Shown piece by piece: positions 8,336 through 16,615 of a stretch of DNA of 64,000 nt (within the stretch, counting starts at the first letter, position 1; each line of letters begins with the position of its first letter). Under the pieces are notes generated by a model, which saw nothing but the letters and a program-made list of their open reading frames with translations, made no database searches and was not told the origin of the DNA. The translations under genes and the position numbers were made by a program. Location: the NCBI RefSeq assembly GCF_003665095.1, contig NZ_RCHV01000002.1, forward strand, positions 4,512,501 through 4,576,500. Reading direction: 5' to 3'. This DNA comes from Streptomyces sp. Z26. GTDB lineage: Bacteria; Actinomycetota; Actinomycetes; Streptomycetales; Streptomycetaceae.

Positions 8336-9277
8336 ATGGACAGACTCGCCCTCCTCACCCTCGGCGGCACGCTCCTCGCGGGCGCGCTCGCCGTCGCGGG
8401 CGTGCAGGCGTTCGCCGCCGGACGCGCCCAGCGCGAGGCCCTCCTCGACCGGCTCTCCACCGCGGACGGCGTCGACCTGCCGCCGGGCCGCCGACGGCAC
8501 TTCGTCGCCGTGGACCGCAGGCTCCGCGGTACGCGCCTGGGCCGGGGCGTCCAGCTGAAGCTCGCGGCCACCGGACTGGACCTGAGCGCCGGGGAGTTCG
8601 TCGTCTACGTGCTCGCCGCGTCCGGCGGGCTCTGGTTCGTCGCGGCGTCGCTCCTCGCCCCGTTCTTCGGGCCCATCGCCGGACTCCTCGGCCTGTTCGC
8701 GGCGAACGCCTTCCTCACCTGGCAGCGCCAGAAGCGCATCGAGGCGTTCATCGGCCAACTCCCCGAACTGGCCCGCATCCTCGCCAACGCCACCTCCGCC
8801 GGGCTCGCGCTGCGCACCGCGCTCAGCATGGCCGCCGAGGAGCTGGAGTCCCCGGCCGGAGACGAACTCACCGTCGTCACCAACCAGTTGGCCGTCGGCC
8901 GTTCCATCGACGACGCCCTCAACGAGCTGGCCGAACGGCTGCCCTCCCGCGAACTCGTCGTCCTCGTCACCACGTTGGTGCTCTCCCACCGCGCGGGCGG
9001 CACCATCGTCAGCTCCCTGCGGAACCTCACCACCACCCTGGAGGAGCGCAAGGAGACCCGGCGCGAGGTCCGTACGATGCTCGCGGAGGTCAACGCCACC
9101 GCGTACACCATCCCCATCCTCGGCGTCGGCGCGATGCTGATGATGAACTCCATGTCGCCGGGCGCCCTCGACAACGTCACGGGCTCACCGATCGGGCAGT
9201 TCGCGATGCTGGTGGCCGTGGCGCTGTTCGCCGTCGGCTTCGCCGTCATCCGCCGGCTCGGCAAGATCGAGGTCTGA
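8336..9277 (+). CDS. tadB: TadB-like inner-membrane platform protein (type II secretion F domain)
   Basis: 313 aa. Hydrophobic segments lie at about 7-25, 87-110 and 108-125, with a pair at the C-terminus (about 255-305). The cytoplasmic T2SSF domain between them carries QRQKRIEAFIGQLPELARILANATSAGLALRTAL. TadB and TadC form the membrane platform that couples the TadA motor to pilin insertion. It follows tadA by 139 bp, a gap that contains two 17-bp repeats of a CCGCGCCCGTACGA unit (8252-8284), and precedes tadC by 13 bp. ATG start, with a possible weak GGA site upstream. Confidence 0.9.
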   Translation: MDRLALLTLGGTLLAGALAVAGVQAFAAGRAQREALLDRLSTADGVDLPPGRRRHFVAVDRRLRGTRLGRGVQLKLAATGLDLSAGEFVVYVLAASGGLWFVAASLLAPFFGPIAGLLGLFAANAFLTWQRQKRIEAFIGQLPELARILANATSAGLALRTALSMAAEELESPAGDELTVVTNQLAVGRSIDDALNELAERLPSRELVVLVTTLVLSHRAGGTIVSSLRNLTTTLEERKETRREVRTMLAEVNATAYTIPILGVGAMLMMNSMSPGALDNVTGSPIGQFAMLVAVALFAVGFAVIRRLGKIEV

Positions 9278-9290
9278 GGAGGCACGCCGC

Positions 9291-10181
9291 ATGATCCCGC
9301 TCCTGCTCGCCCTGCTCGCGGCCGTCGCCACGGTCTGCGCCGTCGCCGGGGTACGCATGTACCGCGCCGACGCGCCCCTCCCCGCCGACCTCAGCCTCGC
9401 GCTGGAGGTCGGCGCCAGCCGCGCCCGTACGCACGAACAGGCCGTCGACCGGCTCGGCATGCGCTTCGCGCCCACCGTGCTCCGGCTGATGGGCCCCAAG
9501 CTCATGGAACGGAAGCGCCGCAAGATCGACCAGGCGGGCAACCCCGGCGGCCTCACCCTCGACCGGTACGCCGCCCGCCGCGCCGTCTACGGCGTGTTCG
9601 GCCTCGTCATGGGCCTCGTCGGACTCTCCGCGGGCAGCCCGCTGTTCACGCTGCTGACCCTCGCGTTCGGCTGGATCGCCGCCGACCTCGCCCTCGACCA
9701 GGCCATCCGCGACCGCAAGCGGGTCATCGAACGCACCCTGCCCGACTTCCTCGACGTCCTCGCCGTCGTCGTCTCCGCGGGCCTCTCCTTCCGGCAGGCG
9801 CTGGAACGCGTCGCGGAACGCTACGAGGGCCCCTGGGCCGACGAACTCAGCATCACCCTGCGCCAGATGGACATGGGCGTCAGCCGCCGCGAGGCGTTCA
9901 CCCAGCTGCGCAAGCGGAACGCGTCCGAGCAGGTCGACCAGTTCGTCACCGCCCTCCAACAGGGCGAGGAACTGGGCGCGCCCATCGCCGACACCCTCGT
10001 GCAGATCGCCACCGACATGCGCCGCACGGACGCGCAGAACGCCCGCCGCAAGGCCGCCAAGACCGTACCCAAGGCGACGATCAGCACCATCGCGTTCCTG
10101 CTGCCGGGCACGCTCATCCTGATCGTCGCCACGTTCGTCCTCGGCTCGGACACCGACTTCGGCTCGATCCTGAACGAGTAG
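9291..10181 (+). CDS. tadC: TadC-like inner-membrane platform protein (type II secretion F domain)
   Basis: 296 aa, the partner of TadB. An N-terminal helix (residues 2-20), two central helices (about 97-135) and a last helix (about 265-285) frame a T2SSF domain with RTLPDFLDVLAVVVSAGLSFRQALERV. ERKRRKIDQAGNPGGLTLDRYAARRAVYG is the typical basic segment between the first helices. RBS GAGGAGG lies just upstream of the ATG and overlaps the end of tadB, so the two genes are likely translated together. It is the last gene of the first block. A 300-bp gap with its own promoter candidate separates it from the pilin gene. Confidence 0.9.
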   Translation: MIPLLLALLAAVATVCAVAGVRMYRADAPLPADLSLALEVGASRARTHEQAVDRLGMRFAPTVLRLMGPKLMERKRRKIDQAGNPGGLTLDRYAARRAVYGVFGLVMGLVGLSAGSPLFTLLTLAFGWIAADLALDQAIRDRKRVIERTLPDFLDVLAVVVSAGLSFRQALERVAERYEGPWADELSITLRQMDMGVSRREAFTQLRKRNASEQVDQFVTALQQGEELGAPIADTLVQIATDMRRTDAQNARRKAAKTVPKATISTIAFLLPGTLILIVATFVLGSDTDFGSILNE

Positions 10182-10204
10182 GCACGGCACCCGCGGCGGG
10201 GGCG

Positions 10205-10230
10205 GTGTCCGGTTTTCCCGCCGTGGGTAT
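10205..10230 (+). promoter_or_regulatory. Candidate SigB-type promoter upstream of the Flp pilin gene
   Basis: GTGTC (10205-10209), then 15 nt, then GGGTAT (10225-10230) fits the published Streptomyces SigB consensus GNNTN-N14-16-GGGTA(C/T). It would give a leader of about 240 nt before the pilin ATG. No gene is seen in 10182-10478. The short consensus matches by chance fairly often in GC-rich DNA, so this is a candidate only. Confidence 0.4.
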
Positions 10231-10478
10231 CGAATACGTCGCGGGAGTCCCAAAACCCTGGGCTGCCTGCACGGGGCATGAAACAGTCGGCAATGGAGCA
10301 ACGACGGTGGGCGACGTTCGGTACGGACCGGGCGAACGGGAGGCGGAGGTGAGGGAGTTGGACGCGATGGGCAGCACCGGTCCGCGGACGGCCAGCACTC
10401 CGCGCGAGCCGACCCCGTACGTTACGGAACGCACCGCCCCGAGCGGTCCGGCCGACACCAGAGGAGACGGAGAACGAG

Positions 10479-10676
10479 ATGAAGCCCATCCGCAAGTGGA
10501 GCACCACGGCCATCAACCAGATGCGGGGCCGCGGCGCGGACCGGGGCGCCGGAGCGATCGAGTACGCGGGCATCGTCATCCTGGTCGCCGGGATCATCCT
10601 CGCGATCCAGGGACTCGGCCTCTCCGGGCGTATCTCCGGCGCCATCAACACATGGGTCTCCGCCATCATCGGCTAG
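10479..10676 (+). CDS. flp: Flp-type major pilin
   Basis: 65 aa. A basic leader of about 24 residues ends in RGADRGAGAIEYAG, giving a class IV-B prepilin site G|AGAIEY with Glu at +5 and Tyr at +6, followed by a hydrophobic helix (GIVILVAGIILAIQGLGLS) and a short C-terminus. This is the hallmark of Flp pilins that polymerise into thin Tad pili. RBS GGAGACGGAGAA is directly upstream. A separate promoter region before it fits the need for much more pilin than machine. The next gene begins inside its last eight codons. Confidence 0.93.
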   Translation: MKPIRKWSTTAINQMRGRGADRGAGAIEYAGIVILVAGIILAIQGLGLSGRISGAINTWVSAIIG

Positions 10677-11356
10677 CCGCACGAGGGAGCGGGGGCGACC
10701 GGGGCGCGACGGTCATCCTGTACGGCACGGTGATATCCGGGCTGCTGTTCCTGGCGCTCGCCTTCTTCGCCGTCGCGCAGGCGGCCACCGTACGGAACGG
10801 CGGCCAGTCCGCCGCCGACGCCGCTGCCCTGGCGGCGGCGCGCGACGACCGCGACCAGTTCTTCGACGGCTTCCTCGACGCGCTGGGCGACAAGGACTCC
10901 TGGCAGGACTGGCTGGATCTCGTGGCGCCCCTCACCGGTGACGGCTGCGGGGCCGCGGGCGAGTACGCGGGGAAGAACGACTCCGACGTCGTCGCGTGCG
11001 ACGCCGTCACCCGGGAGCGGGACCCCGGGTACACGGTGAGCATCGAGACCCGGTTCACCACCGGCAAGACGATCATCCCCGGCACGGACGACAAGACCGC
11101 CACGGCGGAGGCCACGGCCGTCGTCAGGCCCCGTTGCGACTTCGAGCGCGGGGGCGGCGGGGACGACGGGAGTGAGGACGGCGCAGGCGGGGACGAAGCC
11201 GGAGGGGACGACGACGGCGAGGACGACGGGGGAGGGGACAAGGGGAGCGAGCCGATCGAGATCAGCTGCGACGGCGAGGACTTCGAACTCGACCCCGACG
11301 ACCTCGATCTCGACGTGGAGCCCTCCGACCTGTTCACCGTCGTCCTGGTCGACTGA
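10652..11356 (+). CDS. TadG-like pilus assembly protein with acidic Asp/Gly-rich region
   Basis: 234 aa. The N-terminus SGGDRGATVILYGTVISGLLFLALAFFAVAQAATVRNGGQSAADAAALAAAR is the TadE/TadG N-terminal module: DRG, one long helix, then the AADAAALAAA segment after it. It has no prepilin Glu, so it is TadG-like rather than a processed pilin. The exposed part contains several Cys (GCGAAGE, VVACDA, PRCDFE, ISCDGE) and a run of Asp/Glu/Gly at about residues 170-205, perhaps a Ca2+- or wall-binding stretch. The ATG at 10652 overlaps the end of flp by 25 nt and has no clear RBS, so translational coupling is likely. No other in-frame start keeps the DRG motif. Confidence 0.78.
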   Translation: MGLRHHRLAARGSGGDRGATVILYGTVISGLLFLALAFFAVAQAATVRNGGQSAADAAALAAARDDRDQFFDGFLDALGDKDSWQDWLDLVAPLTGDGCGAAGEYAGKNDSDVVACDAVTRERDPGYTVSIETRFTTGKTIIPGTDDKTATAEATAVVRPRCDFERGGGGDDGSEDGAGGDEAGGDDDGEDDGGGDKGSEPIEISCDGEDFELDPDDLDLDVEPSDLFTVVLVD

Positions 11357-11396
11357 CGAGCGAACGACGAGCAGACGAGTAAAGGACAAGCGATCC

Positions 11397-11993
11397 ATGA
11401 ACGTTCGGCGCACCACGAAGGCCCGCAGGGCATTGACCGCTGCGGCGATCACGACTGGGCTGGTCCTCGCGGTCACCGGTTGCAGCGGGGGAGGGGACGA
11501 CGGTGATTCGGACTCCGACAAGTCGTCGGAGCAGTCCGAGAAGGACGACGACGGCGGCGGTGACGACGGCTCGGACAGCGCCGACGACAACGAGGTGCTG
11601 GCCGAGGTCAAGGGCGGCGACGACCTCACGCTCACGTTCAACTCCGCCAAGCGTGAGGAGGGCGGCTTCGTCACGGTGACGGGGAAGCTCACGAACACCG
11701 GAAGCAAGCTGTGGATCTCCCCGAGCTGGTCGGGCGACGAGGAGGAGCTGGCGGCGAAGAACAAGACGTCGATGGCCGGCGCCAAACTGACCGACAAGAG
11801 CGGCAAGAAGCGTTACTACATCCTCCGCGACACGGAGGGCCGTTGCCTCTGCACCTCGTTCTCCAAGGGCATCAACGGGGGCGAGACCGAGTCCTGGTAC
11901 GCGCAGTTCCCGGCCCCGCCCAAGGGCAACGACAAGGTCGACTTCCAGATCGCCGACATGCCGCCCGCCGACATCACCATCTCCGAGGAGTGA
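11397..11993 (+). CDS. Lipoprotein with C-terminal beta-sandwich-like domain, Tad locus, unknown function
   Basis: 198 aa. The signal peptide has lipobox VTGC (residues 26-29), so Cys29 would be lipidated and the protein anchored on the outer face of the membrane. An Asp/Ser-rich linker (30-62) leads to a domain (about 65-198) with alternating strands (LTLTFNSAKREEGGFVTVTGKLTNTG), resembling DUF4352-like extracellular domains. It has two Cys close together (RCLC). RBS AAAGGA lies 11 nt before the ATG. Position between the TadG-like and OmpA-like genes suggests a part in the cell-envelope side of the pilus, but no specific role can be read. Confidence 0.8.
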   Translation: MNVRRTTKARRALTAAAITTGLVLAVTGCSGGGDDGDSDSDKSSEQSEKDDDGGGDDGSDSADDNEVLAEVKGGDDLTLTFNSAKREEGGFVTVTGKLTNTGSKLWISPSWSGDEEELAAKNKTSMAGAKLTDKSGKKRYYILRDTEGRCLCTSFSKGINGGETESWYAQFPAPPKGNDKVDFQIADMPPADITISEE

Positions 11994-12000
11994 GGGCGTC

Positions 12001-12744
12001 ATGAAGCCTTCTCATGCCCGCGCCCTGCGTCTCGCCGCGTGTACGACCACGTCCGCCGTCCTGCTCACCGGTCTGTCCGCGGCCACCGTGCACGCGGAGC
12101 CCTCGCCGCCGACCGGGGTCGAGGCACCGAAGCCCACCCTCCCCGGTGACGGCAACCCGACGACCATCCCCACCGGTGGTCCGACGCTCCCCGGGGAGAC
12201 GGGCGGGCCCGGTCCCGACTACAGCGAGGCGCCCGACAACATCGGGGACGCGAAGCCCGTCACGCAGGTCGACGCGCGGGCTTCCGGGCTGAAGCTGGCG
12301 GACGGGGCGGAGCTGGCGGCGAGCAAGGTGCTGGACATCAAGTTCGTCACCGAGGACATCGGCGGTGAGGAGCGGCGCGAGGACAGCAACAACAAGACCA
12401 AGTTCACGCTCCAGGCCGAGGTCCTCTTCCCGAAGAACAGCGCGGAGCTGAACGGCGCGGCCCGCTCCCGTATCGCCGACATCGCGGCGGAGGCGGAGAA
12501 GCAGCAGGCGACCGAGGTGAACGTGTTCGGGTTCACCGACGACCTCGGCTCGTACGAGAGCGGCAAGACGCTGTCGAAGAAGCGCGCCACGGCCGTGCAG
12601 AAGGAGCTGTCCACGGAGTTGGACCCGGACGTGACGTTCAGCGTGCGCGGTTACAGCGAGGACTACCCCATCGCGGACAACGGCACGGAGGAGGGCCGGA
12701 AGAAGAACCGCCGGGTCGAGGTCTCCTTCCCCAGCGGCAAGTGA
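12001..12744 (+). CDS. Secreted OmpA-domain protein of the Tad locus
   Basis: 247 aa. Sec signal peptide with cleavage near AHAEP (residues 31-33), then a Pro/Gly-rich linker (34-80), then an OmpA C-terminal domain at about 130-247. The motif VFGFTDDLGSYESGKTLSKKRATAVQKEL and the closing EEGRKKNRRVEVSF correspond to the diaminopimelate-binding fold (TD..G, N..LS..RA, NRRV). OmpA domains bind peptidoglycan, and in a Gram-positive cell this could fix the pilus complex to the wall. It starts 7 nt after the lipoprotein stop and overlaps the next gene by GTGA, so the three are probably one unit. Gram-positive Tad loci with OmpA proteins are known in Streptomyces; the partner is inferred. Confidence 0.85.
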   Translation: MKPSHARALRLAACTTTSAVLLTGLSAATVHAEPSPPTGVEAPKPTLPGDGNPTTIPTGGPTLPGETGGPGPDYSEAPDNIGDAKPVTQVDARASGLKLADGAELAASKVLDIKFVTEDIGGEERREDSNNKTKFTLQAEVLFPKNSAELNGAARSRIADIAAEAEKQQATEVNVFGFTDDLGSYESGKTLSKKRATAVQKELSTELDPDVTFSVRGYSEDYPIADNGTEEGRKKNRRVEVSFPSGK

Positions 12745-13649
12745 CCGTGGACGACTGGCCGTTGGGCGAACGCTTCCCCAGTACGTCCGGGGAGGTGCGC
12801 TGGGCGCGGCTCGGGCCGGAGGCGGGCGCGGGGCCCGGTGGGCTGCGGCCGGTCGTCCTGTGCCACGGCACGCCGTTCTCGTCGTACGTGTGGCGGACCG
12901 TCGCCCGCGCGCTGGCCCGCGACCGTACGGTCCTCGTCTGGGACATGCCCGGCTACGGCCGGTCCGAGCAGGCCCCCGGCCAGGACGTCTCCCTGGCCGC
13001 GCAGGGCCGGGTGCTGGCCGAACTGCTCGCGCACTGGCGTCTCTCCGGTGGTCCGCTCGCCGGTCCGTACGCCGAACCCCTCGTCGTCGCCCACGACTTC
13101 GGCGGTGCCACCGCCCTCCGCGCCCATCTGCTGCACGGCGCCCGCTACGCCGCGCTGGCCCTCGTCGACCCGGTCGCGCTGGCGCCGTGGGGCTCGCCGT
13201 TCTTCCGGCTGGTGGCGGAACACGCCGCGGTCTTCGAGGAGTTGCCGCCCGCGCTGCACGGCGCTCTCGTACGCGAGTACGTGGCCTCCGCCAGCAGCGC
13301 CGGGCTGCCCGCGGCGACCCTCGACCGGCTGGTCGAGCCGTGGCTCGGCGCGCGCGGGCAGGCCGCCTTCTACCGGCAGATCGCGCAGGCCGACCAGCGG
13401 CACACCGACGAGGTGCAGGAGCGGTACGGCGAGATCGCGATCCCGGCGCTCGTCTGCTGGGGCGCGGACGACACGTGGATTCCGGCGGCCAAGGGGCGCG
13501 AACTCGCCTCCCGCGTCCCGGGCGCCCGGCTGGAGCTGATCGCGGGCGCGGGCCATCTGGTGCAGGAGGACGCGCCCGCCCAACTCACCGCCGTACTGCT
13601 GGACTTCGTCCGCGAGCAGGACCGCCGGGACGAGGCCGGGCGCGACTGA
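12741..13649 (+). CDS. Alpha/beta hydrolase with aspartate nucleophile (epoxide hydrolase/haloalkane dehalogenase type)
   Basis: 302 aa. Oxyanion-hole motif HGTPFSS (residues about 35-41) and nucleophile elbow VVAHDFGG with Asp rather than Ser, typical of epoxide hydrolases and haloalkane dehalogenases. The second acid is in WGADDTWIP and the base is in GAGHLVQED. The HGTP rather than HGNP/HGWP motif and the lack of a membrane span leave the substrate open. The GTG start overlaps the OmpA stop by 4 nt (GTGA). It is therefore likely translated with the Tad operon, although its job need not be pilus-related; another GTG lies 6 nt further on. It converges on the WYL regulator with only 3 nt between stops. 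Confidence 0.85.
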   Translation: MTVDDWPLGERFPSTSGEVRWARLGPEAGAGPGGLRPVVLCHGTPFSSYVWRTVARALARDRTVLVWDMPGYGRSEQAPGQDVSLAAQGRVLAELLAHWRLSGGPLAGPYAEPLVVAHDFGGATALRAHLLHGARYAALALVDPVALAPWGSPFFRLVAEHAAVFEELPPALHGALVREYVASASSAGLPAATLDRLVEPWLGARGQAAFYRQIAQADQRHTDEVQERYGEIAIPALVCWGADDTWIPAAKGRELASRVPGARLELIAGAGHLVQEDAPAQLTAVLLDFVREQDRRDEAGRD

Positions 13650-13652
13650 CGG

Positions 13653-14786
13653 CTAACCGGCACCGGCCCCGTCCGCCTTCCCCGACTCCTCGGCGTCCGA
13701 CGCCCCTTGCCCGTAGAGCGCGTGCAACTCCGCGACGGCGCGGGCGAGTTCGGTACGGGCCTCGGACGGCCCCAGCACCCGTACGTCCGTGCCGAACTGG
13801 AGCAGTTGGCGAACGGCCCGCAGCACCGGGTACGCCATCTCCACACCGACCCAGCCGCCACCGCCCCCGTCGTCACCACCGCCCCCGTCGCCCCTGCCCC
13901 CGCCCTCCTCCGGCAGCACCGCCGCCAGGTCGGACCCCGCGAGCCGCGTGAACATGTCCAGGCGCTCCCGCCGCACCCGCGCCCGTACGCGTACGCCCTC
14001 GGGCCGCCGTTCCACCTCCCGGCGCAGCACCTCCCACGCGTCCGCCAGCTCCACCCCGTCCCGGCGCCGCACGGGGGCGTCGGTCACCGTGGCCGCCGCG
14101 ACGCGGTCCGCGCGGAACAGCCGCGGGCGCCCGCGCCGGTCCGCGACCAGGTACCAGGTGCCCGCCTTCGCGACCAGCCCGTACGGGTCGACCGTGTAGG
14201 TGCGCCGTTCGCGTTCCCCGCTGTGCCGGTAGCGGATGCGCAGCCGCCGGTCCGCGAAGACGGCCGTGTGGAGCACGTCCAGGTCGACCGCCGCCCCGTC
14301 GGAGCCCGTTCCCCCGGCACCCGCCCCGGTGCCCGTCGCGGCCGAACCCGCCCCGCCCGTACGGGAGTCGGGCCCCCGCCGCCCGTGCGCCAGCCAGCGG
14401 TCGGGGTCGACGAGGATGCGGCGGCTGGTCAGCTCGGCGGCGGGCCGGTGCGGTGCCGGGAGCGCCGCCATGACCTTGCGCAGGGCCGAGCCGAGCGCCT
14501 TGTCGAGGCCGAGGGCGGAGTGCGCGCTCTGCGCGGCCAGTACGAAGAGGGCGCGCGACTCGTCGGACGTGAGCCCGGTGACGTCCGTACGGAAGCCGGG
14601 CAGCAGCGCGATGCCGCCGTACCGCCCGCGTTCGGCGTAGACGGGGACGCCCGCGGCGGAGAGCGACTCGACGTCGCGGTAGATGGTGCGGACGGACACC
14701 TCCAGCCGCTCGGCCAGCTCGCCCGCGCGGACGCGGCCGCGGGTCTGGAGGAGCAGCAGGATGGACAGCAGCCGGTCGGATTTCAC
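13653..14786 (-). CDS. YafY-type transcriptional regulator with HTH and WYL domains
   Basis: 377 aa. N-terminal winged helix (residues 1-55, LLLLQTRGRVRAGELAERLEVSVRTIYRDVESL). A WYL domain at about 165-235 (IRYRHSGERERRTYTVDPYGLVAKAGTWYLVADRRGRPRLFRADRV) senses a ligand, often nucleic acid or a small molecule. A WCX-like C-terminal part is interrupted by a Gly/Asp run (about 285-305) coded by a repetitive GGC/GAC tract. The linker at 135-158 is Gly/Ala-rich. It is divergent from the DinB-like gene at 14978, a common pairing that suggests control of that neighbour. WYL proteins include PafB/PafC, but this single-chain form is the general YafY/DeoR-like kind. Confidence 0.9.
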   Translation of the reverse strand: MKSDRLLSILLLLQTRGRVRAGELAERLEVSVRTIYRDVESLSAAGVPVYAERGRYGGIALLPGFRTDVTGLTSDESRALFVLAAQSAHSALGLDKALGSALRKVMAALPAPHRPAAELTSRRILVDPDRWLAHGRRGPDSRTGGAGSAATGTGAGAGGTGSDGAAVDLDVLHTAVFADRRLRIRYRHSGERERRTYTVDPYGLVAKAGTWYLVADRRGRPRLFRADRVAAATVTDAPVRRRDGVELADAWEVLRREVERRPEGVRVRARVRRERLDMFTRLAGSDLAAVLPEEGGGRGDGGGGDDGGGGGWVGVEMAYPVLRAVRQLLQFGTDVRVLGPSEARTELARAVAELHALYGQGASDAEESGKADGAGAG

Positions 14787-14865
14787 GTTCTCCAGAGTGC
14801 CCGGGATACCTGACGGAAGCTGTCACGTTTGGGCCGCAGAGTCGTCGGCACCGGCACGGACCCGC

Positions 14866-14919
14866 GGCCGTACGTCCGCACCGGGCCGTACGTCCGCACC
14901 GGGCCGTACGCCCGCACCA
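14866..14919. repeat. Three tandem copies of an 18-bp unit in the divergent WYL/DinB promoter region
   Basis: GGCCGTACGTCCGCACCG occurs at 14866-14883 and 14884-14901, with a third copy at 14902-14919 that differs at two positions. The array fills the gap between two divergent genes, so it may bind the WYL regulator or may be a simple slippage product. Each unit contains CGTACG. Confidence 0.85.
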
Positions 14920-14977
14920 CGCGTACGTCGTCCCGCCCGCGCCGCGCACCACTCCCGTCGAGCAGAGAGACCCCGCC

Positions 14978-15655
14978 ATGACCACACCGGCCACCGACCA
15001 CCACGCCACGCCCACCGCCATCACCCGGACCACCGCCACCGCCCGGTCCGCCGCGCCGAGCCCCGCCCCCGACCCCCGCCCGTACTACGCGCGCGCCGCC
15101 GACACGATGACCGCGCTGATCGCGTCCGTACCCGCCGACGCCTTCGACCGGCCGACCCCCTGCGACGGGTGGGACGTACGCGCGCTCGTCGGCCACGTCC
15201 TGGACGGCGCACGCCGGTTCGCGGAGCTGGGGGAGGGCGGCGCCGGTACGCGGATGCGCGCCCCCGCCGTACCGACCGGCCTGCCGGACGACGCCGCCGC
15301 CTGGACGGGGGCGTACGCCTCGGCGCGCGCCGGGCTCGCCGCCGTATGGGCGGACGACGCGCTGCTCGACGCGCCGTTCACGCTGCCGTGGGGTGACGTG
15401 CCGGGCCGCGTCGCGCTCTCCGGCTGCCTGCTGGACACCGTCACCCACTGCTGGGACCTGGCGCGGGCCCTCGGCGGCGACGCCGTACGGGAGCTGGACC
15501 AGGAGCTGGCGGAGTACACGCTGGCGTTCGCGGGGGACGCCGTACCGGCCGAACGCCGCCCCGTCCCCGGCCCGTTCGGGCCGGTGCGGCCCGCGCCGGA
15601 GGGCGCGGACGCGTACGGGCGGCTGGCCGCCTGGCTCGGCCGCGACGCGGCCTGA
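14978..15655 (+). CDS. TIGR03086-type DinB-like/mycothiol maleylpyruvate isomerase N-domain protein
   Basis: 225 aa. After a disordered Thr/Ala-rich lead (1-35), PYYARAADTMTALIASVPADAFDRPTPCDGWDVRALVGHVLDGARRF carries the family's P[TC]PC.GW.V..L..H motif; the His would bind a divalent metal. The fold is the four-helix DinB/YfiT bundle. Many members are thiol-dependent (mycothiol or bacillithiol) transferases or isomerases, but no substrate can be assigned. RBS is weak (GAGAGA). It is divergently paired with the WYL regulator across a 190-bp region holding a tandem repeat. Confidence 0.82.
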   Translation: MTTPATDHHATPTAITRTTATARSAAPSPAPDPRPYYARAADTMTALIASVPADAFDRPTPCDGWDVRALVGHVLDGARRFAELGEGGAGTRMRAPAVPTGLPDDAAAWTGAYASARAGLAAVWADDALLDAPFTLPWGDVPGRVALSGCLLDTVTHCWDLARALGGDAVRELDQELAEYTLAFAGDAVPAERRPVPGPFGPVRPAPEGADAYGRLAAWLGRDAA

Positions 15656-15752
15656 GCCGGCGGTCGCGCGCCCCCGGCGCGGGCCCGCCGCCCGCCCCCG
15701 CCCGCCCGACGTGCCGTACCGGGCGCGCCGGGCGCCCGCGTAGGCTCCCGGT

Positions 15753-16487
15753 GTGCTGACGCTGTGGACGGCCCTGGCCGCCTGGTACGGCGCGGCCGCG
15801 GGCCTCCTCCTGCCCCGCGCCGTCTACCGCCTCGCCGTCGACCCCGACGAGCCCTGGCGCGCCCACTGCCCGTACGGGCACCCGCTGGACGGCGTCGCCC
15901 GCGGCTGGTGGGGACGGGCGCGCTGCGGGGCGTGCGGCGGCGCGTACGGGCCGGGGGAGCCGCCGTCGGTCGCCGCGTGCGCCCTCGTGTGCGCGCTGCT
16001 CGCGGCGACGGTGGGCGTACGCCCGGAGCTGGGCGTGTGGCTGCTGGCCGCCCCGTTCGCCGTGCTGCTCGCCGCCGTCGACCGGGCCGTCAACCGGCTG
16101 CCGGACGTCCTCACCCTGCCGCTCGCCGCCGGTACGGCCGCGCTCCTCGGCCTCGCCGCGCTCCACCCGGACGCGGCGGGCAGCTGGCCCCGCGCCCTGC
16201 TCGGGGGCGTCGTACTGGCGGGCGTCTACTTCGTGCTGTTCTTCATCAATCCGAGTGGCATGGGATTCGGGGACGTGAAGCTGGCGCTCACCCTCGGTGT
16301 CGCCCTCGGCTGGTACGGCTGGGGCGTGCTGCTCGTGGGGGCCTTCCTCGGCTTCCTGCTGCTGGCCGCGTACGGCGCTGTACTGCTGCTTCGCGGTCGC
16401 GCGGAGCGTGGCACGGAGGTGCCGTTCGGCCCGTTCATGGTGCTGGGGGCGCTCGCCGGGGTGGTACTCGGGGGGCTCGCGGCGTAG
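15753..16487 (+). CDS. Prepilin peptidase, A24 family, likely processes the Tad pilins
   Basis: 244 aa polytopic membrane protein with about seven hydrophobic segments. The two catalytic aspartates of the A24 family are visible, in AAVDRAVNRLPDVLTLP (about residue 110) and in the GMGFGDVKLAL motif (GxGD, about residue 175). A small cytoplasmic loop has CPYGH...CGACGG, which may bind zinc as in long type prepilin peptidases. It lies about 2.1 kb after the hydrolase that ends the pilus block, and is the only peptidase in the window for the three G-x4-E prepilins. TAGGCT at 15741-15746 lies 6 nt before the GTG start, suggesting a leaderless transcript of its own. Confidence 0.9.
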   Translation: MLTLWTALAAWYGAAAGLLLPRAVYRLAVDPDEPWRAHCPYGHPLDGVARGWWGRARCGACGGAYGPGEPPSVAACALVCALLAATVGVRPELGVWLLAAPFAVLLAAVDRAVNRLPDVLTLPLAAGTAALLGLAALHPDAAGSWPRALLGGVVLAGVYFVLFFINPSGMGFGDVKLALTLGVALGWYGWGVLLVGAFLGFLLLAAYGAVLLLRGRAERGTEVPFGPFMVLGALAGVVLGGLAA

Positions 16488-16581
16488 GGGACGGGGCGCG
16501 TGTTCGGCGCCGGATGTGTGAACACGCCACGCGGTTGCGCGGATCGGCCACGGTGAGGGGCTATGGTGGAAACCCCCCCCT

Positions 16582-16615
16582 CGGGCCGGTCCGTATCCCC
16601 CCACGGACCGGCCCG
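16582..16615 (+). terminator. Strong 13-bp hairpin followed by CTTTCT
   Basis: CGGGCCGGTCCGT (16582-16594) pairs perfectly with ACGGACCGGCCCG (16603-16615) around an 8-nt pyrimidine loop and is followed by CTTTCTGT. It lies 95 nt beyond the prepilin peptidase stop, in the 351-bp gap before the converging aldo-keto reductase. It can end the peptidase transcript, or a very short transcript starting near the TATGGT at about 16563. Apart from this and the heptamer array at 16780, the gap shows no gene. Confidence 0.75.

Noticed and set aside
12741..13649. Haloalkane dehalogenase as a firm call
   Set aside because: The HDFGG nucleophile elbow fits, but the halide-binding Trp pair cannot be confirmed by eye, so only the broader hydrolase class is given.
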